64,000 nucleotides of DNA, from contig CM037460.1 of the NCBI GenBank assembly GCA_021014325.1, positions 23,598,544-23,662,543 on the forward strand, written 5' to 3'. The position numbers were made by a program, and so were the translations under genes. Shown piece after piece: positions 45,598 to 52,407 of the stretch (position 1 is its first letter; every line of letters starts with the position of its first letter). The notes under the pieces were generated by a model, which was not told where the DNA came from, ran no database searches, and saw nothing but the letters and a program-made list of their open reading frames with translations. This DNA comes from Plazaster borealis (Eukaryota; Echinodermata; Asteroidea; Forcipulatida; Labidiasteridae).

Positions 45598-46902
45598 TTA
45601 TTTATAAAAGATTAAAGTTAACAGTACACCGCCGATGGCAACAATTATTGCCCATAGGTTTCCCGCGAGCCAGCCAGCAGTTTTACTCAAGAGGTTGAGG
45701 AGCCACGATATAATGCCTCCGATGATGCCCGGTAGTGCGGCTGCAGCCTTTCCAGCTAATTGGGCTAGAAGGCGCCCGAGAGCTTGCAAATGTTTTTTCG
45801 CCCACTCTTTAACCCCATCTTGATCTTTTGCAGGCAAAAGATCTGTGGGAGGTGTTGGCGGTGTAACCCCGCCAGCTGGCCCACCAGTCAAGGCAAGAAC
45901 CAGAGTGCTGATGGCAAAGCCCAGTGCAGTGATAATGGTGGCTATGGTCACACCCTGCTCGCGGAACAGGGTCCGTAGCCGATCGGCCAGAGATTTGTTT
46001 TTATCTAGAACGCTAGATATGGTCTCACGAATTTGGCGGAACTGTGACCGAAGTTGTTGGTTGAGGACATCAACGCTGTCTCGAGCCGCTGCGAGATCAT
46101 CTTCGGCTTTTGTAATTTCACGTTCGATTTGGTCCGCTCGCTCAGTTGTCCCGGGTTGCTTAAGCTCTTCGCGATAGCCCTCGATTAGCTGCTGGAGAGA
46201 AACTACTTTGCTCTCTTGCACCGCTTTTGTGGCACGCAAAGTTTTCAGGGCTTTGTCAAGCCCTAGAATCTCTCTCATAGGCAAAAGATTTTCTTCCTCA
46301 GTAGGCGGCTTAGATGACATACTAATAACTAAATCATCTAAAACATTAACTGTCTGATCTAGTACATCACCATCTGCTTGTGTTGCATTTTGTGCTTTAT
46401 CAGCAACCTTTTCTAACTCGCGAAGGGTAGGTCGAGAATGACGACGCAGTGTACTGTCGTACCCAGGCAGGTTGAGAAAATCTCGAATAGCTCTGGAGCC
46501 CCCAGAGCCAAAACTTTGGGCAATAGTACCCAATCCTAAAAACTTTTTAGGGCCTTTAGTAGCGCTCATCCGAACCTTTTTATCACCTTCTACCCAGTAA
46601 AGTGTTTTACCATCTTCGCCGACCTGAAACCGTTTGTATTCTATGATCGTAGGTCGAGTGCCATTGTTTAGACCTATCTCCTCATAGAAAGCATTTACTA
46701 AACGGTCTCGCTGTTCTCGCAACTCGTCTGTACGGATGTCGTCGCGCGCTTGGTTGATGCGGTCGCCGTATTCATTAGCCGATAGCCCATCTAAGGGTGC
46801 CCCGATAGGAGGTTCAGGGGAAATAAAACTGGTTTCTTCTTCGACTTCTGGTTGTTTTTCGGGTGCATCAAAATCATTCATTTCAAAGCCACCTTCTGCC
46901 AT
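45598..46902 (-). CDS. Coiled-coil protein with C-terminal hydrophobic segments (Polinton core gene)
   Basis: 434 residues, intact. An acidic N-terminus is followed by a long predicted coiled coil (about residues 215-320, including ERADQIEREITKAEDDLAAA and SQFRQIRETISSVLDK), then LADRLRTLFREQG, a hydrophobic segment (TIATIITALGFAISTLVLAL), a proline-rich linker and two or three further hydrophobic segments up to the C-terminus. I recognise this as a conserved large protein of invertebrate Polintons without known biochemical function. A membrane-active or internal virion role is inferred. The linker includes the palindrome at 45,822-45,843, encoding DLLPAKD. It starts back to back with the major capsid gene (78 bp apart), suggesting a shared divergent promoter. 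Confidence 0.7.
   Translation of the reverse strand: MAEGGFEMNDFDAPEKQPEVEEETSFISPEPPIGAPLDGLSANEYGDRINQARDDIRTDELREQRDRLVNAFYEEIGLNNGTRPTIIEYKRFQVGEDGKTLYWVEGDKKVRMSATKGPKKFLGLGTIAQSFGSGGSRAIRDFLNLPGYDSTLRRHSRPTLRELEKVADKAQNATQADGDVLDQTVNVLDDLVISMSSKPPTEEENLLPMREILGLDKALKTLRATKAVQESKVVSLQQLIEGYREELKQPGTTERADQIEREITKAEDDLAAARDSVDVLNQQLRSQFRQIRETISSVLDKNKSLADRLRTLFREQGVTIATIITALGFAISTLVLALTGGPAGGVTPPTPPTDLLPAKDQDGVKEWAKKHLQALGRLLAQLAGKAAAALPGIIGGIISWLLNLLSKTAGWLAGNLWAIIVAIGGVLLTLIFYK
45822..45843. repeat. In-frame palindrome in the coiled-coil gene
   Basis: GATCTTTTGC-AG-GCAAAAGATC, perfect, translated on the minus strand as DLLPAKD. Confidence 0.95.
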
Positions 46903-46979
46903 ATTGAATACAAAGGTTGGCTTTACTTATATTGAACACTCGCCAAGGTTTAATAGACAAAAGATAAAGTTTGGTTTGA

Positions 46980-48285
46980 ATGGCATCGTCAAAGTACGGA
47001 CGCAAACTGAATCCTCTTAGAAGCCTGCGGGATCCACTCGGGATCAAAGGCATACGGCAGAGCGTGGTTGTAACCAACAACCCCTCCACTATCGACCAAA
47101 ATCAGCAGCTCTTGGTCCGCTTTCCCAACCTTGGCGCCCAGGATGTGATTGTTCCTGGAACAGCCCGCCTCGCATTTACCATCGCCCTCACCTCGACCGA
47201 CGACAATCGAACAGTGGTTCAAAACCTTGGCCAAGCCGTTGTGAAGAAAAAGACAATCAGGATCAGTGGTAATGAGGTCATGTCTATAGATGACAGCGAT
47301 GTTATCGGCTGCTACACCGACCTTTGGAAAACGTTGGGAGAGCGCCGGTCTCAGGTCTACCAGGGTATTGATGTGGCGGAAGACGCTAACATGCTTAAAC
47401 TGAGGGTGGGCGCCGGAGATGGTGATAGTTCTACGGCGCAAGACAAGGCTGTTGCAGATGCATACAGCAACAGATTTAGCATTCCACTAGACTTTGAACT
47501 GTTGGAGAGCCACATGCCGTTCTTCCAGTCAGGCCTTGGTGACCGATTGGAGTACGAGCTTACCTTTAATGACTACAGCCGCGTTATAATGGCAACAGGT
47601 GATACAGATGCTAGCTACGTCATCGACAACATCTCTCTCGAGTTTGAAATTATGAGCGAGCCAAACTTAGCCCGAATGATTCGCAACCAGTATACTGCGC
47701 GAGTTGCCATCTTGTATGACCGCATTTTGCGCCACCGAAAGGTCACCCTCAACAAGAGTGATACGCTGTGGAACGTCAATCTTAATATTCCAGCCCGAAG
47801 CTTTAAGGGAATACTCATGCTCTTCGAGGATGCTGGAGCGGCGACCGCGTTTAACCGAAATACAGAATCGTTCTATAACCCCAAGATCGAAAAAGTTGAG
47901 GTCATAGTCGAGGAAGCCAAACCAGTTGTATGCCCAGGGTATGCGCGGGTACCAACAGTGGGATGAAGTTCGAAAGTACTTCGCTAGCAGCCCTTCAACC
48001 AAGCGCCACCCCACGTCTGCAATGGTCACCAAAGACTTAGCATTAGCTGATGTAACGGTAGGAGAGTATTTGACAACAAAGTACGGCCTATGGCTGGACT
48101 TGAGAAGCAACGATGATGACTCACTGCACGGCAGCGGCAGGCGCATAGAAAATGCAAGTGAGGGGGTCACAGTCCAGATCACCAAAAAGGCAGAAACGGC
48201 GGGCACATTGAACATGTATTTGTATGTTATCATGGATGCTCAGCTCAACATCGAAAATGGTCGATATATCAGTGCGCTCTACTAA
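46980..48285 (+). pseudogene. MCP: Double jelly-roll type major capsid protein, one frame break
   Basis: 328 codons run from ATG 46,980 to 47,966. The match then continues in the +1 frame (about 47,926-48,285) for another ~115 codons, so the gene has one single-base break near 47,915. Total length (~435 aa) fits Polinton/adintovirus major capsid (hexon-like) proteins. Typical features: a basic start, VVVTNNPSTIDQNQ..VRFPNLGAQDVIVPGTARL (first jelly roll), SHMPFFQSGLGDRLEYELTF in the centre, and LWNVNLNIPARSFKGILMLF with FYNPKIEKVEV in the second jelly roll. The family forms the trimeric capsomers of the icosahedral shell. Assignment rests on these remembered patterns and on the adjacent packaging ATPase. 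The break makes this copy non-functional. Confidence 0.8.
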
Positions 48286-48979
48286 ACCAAACTTATCTTT
48301 TGCAGGCAAAAGATTGTTTTCGTCAACGAAAGTTCAAAGTAAAACTTTCGTACACGAAAGTTTAGACAAAAGTAAAAACTTATACGAGGATAAGTTTTTA
48401 CCCCACTCGGCCATCATCTGTGGCCAGACTGGCTGTGGGAAAACAGTCTTTATCTTAAACCTTCTCGAAGATCACTACTGCGGCGAATTTTCGCACATAC
48501 TCTGCCCCACAATTCGTTGGAACAAAACGTACCACGAGCGATCCTGGGTGTGGACAGACCCAGAGGTCTATATCGTCGACCCTGGCGATCAGCTTCAAAA
48601 GTGGTTGCGAGCTTTTTACTCGATTTTTGCTGGCGAGCCGACATTGTACATCATCGACGACTGCTCAGCTAGTAAAGCTCTGACCAAAAAGAAAGACATG
48701 CTGTCTGAGCTTGCGTTCTCGGGGCGCCACGCCTCTCAATCTGTGTGGGTTTTGACGCAAAAGTATAACTCGGTTCTTAAAGATCTCCGCGAGCAGACTA
48801 AGTGGATAGGGCTCTTCCACTGCAAGGACAGGGACTCTTTTGAAGATTGCCTGCGAGAAAACGACGTTGTCCCGACGAGAGAGGAGCGAGATGCGCTTAG
48901 ACAGCAGTTATCTAAAGCTAAACACGCTAAGCTTGTACTAAAGACTGCTCAGCCGGTTGCTTATCAGTTGTTAACATAG
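48257..48979 (+). CDS. FtsK/HerA-type DNA-packaging ATPase
   Basis: The frame opens at 48,224. I place the start at or near ATG 48,257, because the upstream part overlaps the capsid gene; the exact start is uncertain. Walker A is GQTGCGKT (about 48,422-48,445) and Walker B is PTLYIIDDCSA (about 48,641-48,673, with two Asp). SVWVLTQKYN further on looks like a sensor motif. This A32-like ATPase drives genome packaging in Polintons and relatives. The domain starts only around residue 60 of the 48,224 frame; the preceding 35 codons are almost wholly built of palindromes (48,295-48,314; 48,342-48,363; 48,374-48,399), so the N-terminal extension (SKTFVHESLDKSKNLYED) appears to be palindrome-derived. 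The frame is intact. Confidence 0.85.
   Translation: MVDISVRSTKPNLSFAGKRLFSSTKVQSKTFVHESLDKSKNLYEDKFLPHSAIICGQTGCGKTVFILNLLEDHYCGEFSHILCPTIRWNKTYHERSWVWTDPEVYIVDPGDQLQKWLRAFYSIFAGEPTLYIIDDCSASKALTKKKDMLSELAFSGRHASQSVWVLTQKYNSVLKDLREQTKWIGLFHCKDRDSFEDCLRENDVVPTREERDALRQQLSKAKHAKLVLKTAQPVAYQLLT
48295..48399. repeat. Three palindromes at the ATPase N-terminus
   Basis: 48,295-48,314 ATCTTTTGC-AG-GCAAAAGAT; 48,342-48,363 AAACTTTCGT-AC-ACGAAAGTTT (encodes TFVHESL); 48,374-48,399 AAAAACTTAT-6 nt-ATAAGTTTTT. All are translated in the ATPase frame. Confidence 0.95.
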
Positions 48980-49006
48980 CTTAATAGCTTGCTAAACTAA
49001 AGTTCT

Positions 49007-49114
49007 ATGTGGGAGCAAACACAGCTAGCCATACAAACTATACATCTGGCAGTAGTTCTTGTGATGTTTGTCAAGTATGTTAGACTCATGCGCATGAACT
49101 TATACAGAGTATAA
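49007..49114 (+). CDS. 35-residue single-pass membrane peptide
   Basis: ATG at 49,007, one hydrophobic segment (IHLAVVLVMFVKYV) followed by a basic stretch (RLMRM). It ends at TAA 49,112-49,114, which lies inside the palindrome 49,097-49,117, so the last residues and the stop come from the palindrome. Its position between the ATPase and a virion-type gene supports a real small gene, but the evidence is modest. Confidence 0.45.
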   Translation: MWEQTQLAIQTIHLAVVLVMFVKYVRLMRMNLYRV

Positions 49115-49117
49115 GTT
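49097..49117. repeat. Palindrome supplying a stop codon
   Basis: AACTTATAC-AGA-GTATAAGTT; its TAA terminates the 35-residue frame. Confidence 0.9.
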
Positions 49118-49216
49118 TGATCTCAAAAGTTAAGATGGATTGTGATGATTTGATCAACCAATTGTTGCAAGAGGTTCCCGATGAAAGCACCGATACCACC
49201 GTCTCGACGCTAAACA

Positions 49217-49238
49217 AAACTTTTGTAGACAAAAGTTT
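49217..49238. repeat. In-frame palindrome
   Basis: AAACTTTTGT-AG-ACAAAAGTTT, perfect, encodes TFVDKSL. A second imperfect one (atttgccagcaaaagat) follows at 49,262-49,279 and encodes LPAKD. Confidence 0.95.
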
Positions 49239-49688
49239 GAGCTGCACCTCGTCTACAAAAGATTTGCCAGCAAAAGATTACAAAAGTTTCGATCGTTTGC
49301 AAGAACAAAAACGGACCCGGCTGGCGGCAATTGTGGCTGGCGGCACAGCTAAAAATACATAGGAACCCGACTAACCCTTGCACAACTTGATGTGATGAGT
49401 GATGACGAGATTTCTAAGCACTATAGCCGCTATGAGGCACGACTAGGGGCCTCAATGACAAAAACTCTCGGGGCGTCTGCGCTGCAGATGTATGCACTAG
49501 CGGCTAGCACATTTCTACCAATTCCACCCGAAAATAAGCCTCAGCTCGTCATAGACCTCGAGGAGGACCCCTTTGTCGGACATGCGCTGACGACAGCCTG
49601 CTGCGAGCTGTATTATCGCTATGGTATGTACTTAGCCCCGCTTACAGCAGCGATGACAACTGCTAAGCACTGTCAATTTAAAGACAAA

Positions 49689-49729
49689 ACTTATACGAGT
49701 ATAAGTAAAACTTTCGTACACGAAAGTTT
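49689..49729. repeat. Palindrome pair
   Basis: ACTTATAC-GA-GTATAAGT at 49,689-49,706 directly followed by AAACTTTCGT-AC-ACGAAAGTTT at 49,708-49,729. Both are inside the 49,392 frame. Confidence 0.95.
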
Positions 49730-49949
49730 AGATGACAGAAAACTTGGAAACGACATCGACAGAAGCAGCACAAGCTCTGGAGATGACAGCAGCGCAAGAC
49801 CTAGAGACGACATCGACGCAGTTAAAAGTCAAGAGAGTGACTAATAAAGATCCACAAAAGTTGAGGCTGGCCGCAAGGTGCAGCAGCTAGAAAAGCAAAA
49901 CAAGAAGCGCTGAAAGAGCAGCTGCGAAAGGCCAAACAGAGTCTCAAAC

Positions 49950-49971
49950 AAACTTTCGTAAACGAAAGTTT
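49950..49971. repeat. In-frame palindrome
   Basis: AAACTTTCGT-AA-ACGAAAGTTT, perfect, encodes TFVNESF. Confidence 0.95.
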
Positions 49972-50048
49972 TTCTGAAGATAATCTTAATCCTTCATCTA
50001 CAAAAGACCGTGAACATAAAAGTGAAATCTCATCGCAATCAGAAACTA

Positions 50049-50090
50049 ATCTTTTGCCTGCAAAAGATAATCTTTTGCAGGCAAAAGATT
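50049..50090. repeat. Tandem palindrome pair, in frame
   Basis: ATCTTTTGC-CT-GCAAAAGAT (50,049-50,068) and AATCTTTTGC-AG-GCAAAAGATT (50,069-50,090). Spacing between matching bases is 21 nt, so each repeat adds seven codons: LLPAKDN and LLQAKDC. Confidence 0.95.
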
Positions 50091-50263
50091 GTTTGCTCCT
50101 CGCAGGGGCTGTTATAGCTGTTGGAGCTGTGGTATATGCTAAGTTTTCGTATACGCCTGCAAAACAATTACCAAATGTATCTCAAAAATCAAAGACAAAC
50201 ATATTAGACAAACAAACTAATCCTCATTATATGCAATAATAATCTCCTACTTGCATAACAAAA

Positions 50264-50500
50264 ATGACTACCCCCAGTACTGATGGTAAACAGCTTGCTA
50301 ATTTGGTGTACCACTCCGCCGTAGTAAGTGGACTTGCCGTGGGATACGCTACTCTTGGTAAAAAAATCATAATAGGTGTTACGCCAAAGTTAGACTTTGC
50401 GCCGTATGATGTTGGCATGGTCATACTAGATGTTGGCCTAGCTATGGCCACTAAAGACATGCTTGTCAAGCAGGATACTCCTGCAGACATATTAAAGTAA
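50264..50500 (+). CDS. Small hydrophobic Polinton protein
   Basis: 78 residues, intact. Two moderately hydrophobic segments (YHSAVVSGLAVGYATLG and YDVGMVILDVGLAMATK) are separated by a basic linker. I recognise this as a conserved small protein of invertebrate Polintons, of unknown function. ATG 50,264 follows the previous gene by 24 bases, and palindrome-rich sequence follows the stop. Confidence 0.6.
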   Translation: MTTPSTDGKQLANLVYHSAVVSGLAVGYATLGKKIIIGVTPKLDFAPYDVGMVILDVGLAMATKDMLVKQDTPADILK

Positions 50501-50516
50501 AGATGTATAAGTTTTC

Positions 50517-50595
50517 TCTTTTGAATACAAAAGATTATACAAATATAAGTTAAACTAATCTTTTGTCTACAAAAAACTTTTGTCTACAAAAGTTT
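50517..50595. repeat. Intergenic palindrome cluster
   Basis: TCTTTTG-AATA-CAAAAGA at 50,517-50,534, an imperfect copy at 50,558-50,573, and the perfect 22-mer AAACTTTTGT-CT-ACAAAAGTTT at 50,574-50,595, ending 7 bases before the next ATG. Confidence 0.9.
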
Positions 50596-50602
50596 AAGTT
50601 TG

Positions 50603-51049
50603 ATGGCTTCTATTGTAATGCTTGTTGGCGGAGCGGTCGTGAACGCACTTGCGTTCTCTGGGTCAAATTTTCTGTTCTCGATGATGCGTGATCCAGGTGC
50701 CGATGAAGAGCGAAAACGACATGACAAGGCTGTAGAACAACTTTAAGCTGCGCAGTCTGAATGGTCACGCAAGAGGGCCGAACGCCTAGACTGGATTAAT
50801 GAAGAGCTTTGCCGCCAAGGACATGCCGTGCACACTTTCCGCAATGTTGATGAAGCTATTCGCCAGTACAATCTTATAAACTTTTCTACAGAAAAGTTTG
50901 GCAGTGATTCAATGGCCCCCACGCTAGAAGAACCAAAACCCAAACTCTCAGATTTCTACTTGCCGTCCCCAGAGCAACGTGATCGCGAAATTGCTTTCGT
51001 TATCATGGGGCTTGGAGTTACTTCCTTCGCAGCCTATAAACTTTCGTAG
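50603..51049 (+). pseudogene. Polinton small membrane protein with an internal stop
   Basis: 149 codons from ATG 50,603, interrupted by TAA at 50,744-50,746, the only break. The N-terminal hydrophobic segment (ASIVMLVGGAVVNALAFSGSNFLF) is followed by a charged helical part (AEEW-like, SEWSRKRAERLDWINEEL), a hydrophilic region and a second membrane segment (IAFVIMGLGVTSFAAYKL). A palindrome at 50,878-50,899 encodes NFSTEKF within it. The natural stop TAG (51,047-51,049) lies inside the palindrome 51,038-51,059. The family recurs in animal Polintons; function unknown. Confidence 0.6.
50878..50899. repeat. In-frame palindrome, TTTTCT-arm type
   Basis: AAACTTTTCT-AC-AGAAAAGTTT, perfect, encodes NFSTEKF. 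Confidence 0.95.
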
Positions 51050-51059
51050 ACGAAAGTTT
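51038..51059. repeat. Palindrome supplying the stop codon
   Basis: AAACTTTCGT-AG-ACGAAAGTTT. TAG of the 50,603 gene lies at its centre. Confidence 0.95.
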
Positions 51060-51076
51060 GGATTGTTAAGTAAACT

Positions 51077-51237
51077 AATCTTTTGCCTGCAAAAGATTAT
51101 CTTTTGCTTGCACAGAAAAGTTTGATTAGGTTTAGTTTAGTTATTTTTTGCAATCACAAACTAATCTTTGCAGGCAAAAGATTTTTTTTTTCTACAGATA
51201 ATCTTTTGATTGCAAACAACTTTTCTACAGAAAAGTT
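51077..51237. repeat. Intergenic palindrome cluster before the integrase
   Basis: AATCTTTTGC-CT-GCAAAAGATT (51,077-51,098), an imperfect AATCTTTGC..GCAAAAGATT (51,163-51,183), and AACTTTTCT-AC-AGAAAAGTT (51,218-51,237). The space between the two genes is almost entirely of this origin. Confidence 0.9.
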
Positions 51238-51266
51238 TAGTTAGACTTTTGCAGGCGTAAACTTAT

Positions 51267-52294
51267 ATGGATACTAAACTGTCTGCATTGTACTACAGCC
51301 CCCAAGGATACTGGAAGGGACTTGCGGCCATACAAAAACTAGCCGAGGCTGCAAAAGTCACTCAAGATGTGAGTAAAGATTGGCTCAAGAGACAAGCTAT
51401 ATGGCAGATATATCTCCCATCCCCTCGCCATGTGCCTCGCCCAAAATTTGATATTTCAGTGCCTAATGAAGTCCACCAAGCTGACCTATTGTTTCTTCCA
51501 CACGATCGCCTGCCCAGGGGCCGAAAGATTTACAAATACGCCCTGACTGTGGTTGATGTTGCCAGCCGCTACAAAGAAGCTGAACCACTGACTTCAAAGG
51601 AATCCACCGAGGTGGCTACTGCTTTGTCCCGCATTTACAAGCGGGGACCTTTAAAGTGGCCGAAGGTGCTGCAGGTTGACCCTGGGCGTGAGTTTATGGG
51701 CTCCGTATCCCAAACTCTGGAGAAACATGGTGTCAAAGTCCGACGGGGTGAAAAAGATTTGCATCGAGCGCAGGGCATCGTGGAAAGATTCAACCGAACT
51801 CTAGCAGAAAAGCTCTTTGGGCATCAGTATGCGGTAGAGCTGCGTCTCCCAGATGATGAGAGGTCAACTGAGTGGGTAGCACGACTTCCCGCCGTTGTCT
51901 TAGCTCTGAACACAGAGGTTACCAGATTGACGGAAAAAAGCCCTCAGAAGCCATCAAGGCAAAATCGGTAAAACAAAAGCCCTCTACCATTGCAGACCGC
52001 CCTGTTGGTCTCAACGAGCAAAAGCTCCCCTCGGGCGTGGGCGTTCGGTACCTCTACCAGCCAGGTGAGCTAGAAGGTGGGCGTCGTCGCGCAACTGACC
52101 CAGTATGGTCCCTCCGGGTGCACCGGCTTGGGCGTTCAGTCACTAAACCCGGAGAGCCTGTTCTTTATTATCTTATGAAAGATCGTGGGGTACCAGCTCG
52201 TGGGTTTGTACGAGAAGAGCTACTTGTGGTGCCTCCCAACACCCAGGTGCCACCTGTTAAACTTTTGCTTAAACTTTCGTCTACGAAAGTTTAG
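51267..52294 (+). pseudogene. Retroviral-type (rve) integrase with C-terminal SH3/chromo-like part, one frame break
   Basis: ATG 51,267. Catalytic triad visible: Asp73 (HQADLLFLP), Asp138 (LQVDPGREF) and Glu173 (GIVERFNRTL), with 34 residues between the last two, as in retroviral integrases. The frame changes near 51,935, after the core, and continues to 52,294 with a small beta-rich C-terminal region (GVRYLYQPGE..VWSLRVHRLG..GFVREELLVVP) that fits the DNA- or chromatin-binding domain of Polinton integrases. The enzyme inserts the element and makes the 6-bp target duplication. The last residues (LKLSSTKV-stop) are encoded by the palindrome at 52,270-52,293. The break probably inactivates the C-terminal domain. 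Confidence 0.85.
52270..52293. repeat. 24-bp palindrome ending the integrase gene
   Basis: TAAACTTTCGT-CT-ACGAAAGTTTA, perfect. It encodes the last residues and ends in the stop. Confidence 0.95.
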
Positions 52295-52320
52295 GCGACA
52301 ATCTCGTTGATAAACTAAAC

Positions 52321-52407
52321 TAATCTTTGCAAGCAAAAGATAATCTTTGCAGGCAAAAGATTAGTTTTTATGCAGGCAAAAGATAATCTTTTGCAGGCAA
52401 AAGATTA
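52321..52407. repeat. Palindrome cluster at the 3' end of polB
   Basis: Four TCTTTTGC/GCAAAAGA-type copies; the perfect 24-mer is at 52,384-52,407 (TAATCTTTTGC-AG-GCAAAAGATTA). The polymerase frame runs through it (NLLPAKD) and stops in the next copy at 52,368-52,370. Confidence 0.95.

Larger units (their letters stand above)
49135..49844 (+). pseudogene. Polinton accessory protein (SDDEI..MTKTLG type), split by a frame break
   Basis: Two frames, 49,117-49,362 and 49,392-49,844, separated by 29 bases, look like parts of one gene. The first has MDCDDLINQLL at its start and a basic RLAAIVAGGTAKN end. The second has SDDEISKHYSRYEARLGASMTKTLG, PIPPENKPQLVIDLE and CCELYYRYGMYLAPLTAA. Reading through would need one single-base change near 49,360. 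I recognise the second part from other invertebrate Polintons, without a known function. Palindromes at 49,217-49,238 (TFVDKSL) and 49,708-49,729 (TFVHESL) are inside the frames, both in low-complexity hydrophilic regions. Confidence 0.55.
49732..50239 (+). pseudogene. Polinton small membrane-anchored protein, frame break near 49,877
   Basis: ATG 49,732 overlaps the previous gene in another frame and runs 53 codons to a stop at 49,890. A shift of one base near 49,877 leads into a frame (ARKAKQEALKEQLRKAKQS) that continues to 50,239. The product would have an acidic/Thr-rich start, a basic coiled region, a hydrophilic linker and one membrane segment (LLLAGAVIAVGAVVYAKF). The linker is made mainly of palindromes (49,950-49,971 and the pair 50,049-50,090), encoding TFVNESF and NLLPAKDNLLQAKD. 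Small proteins of this layout are usual in this region of Polintons; the function is unknown. Confidence 0.5.
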
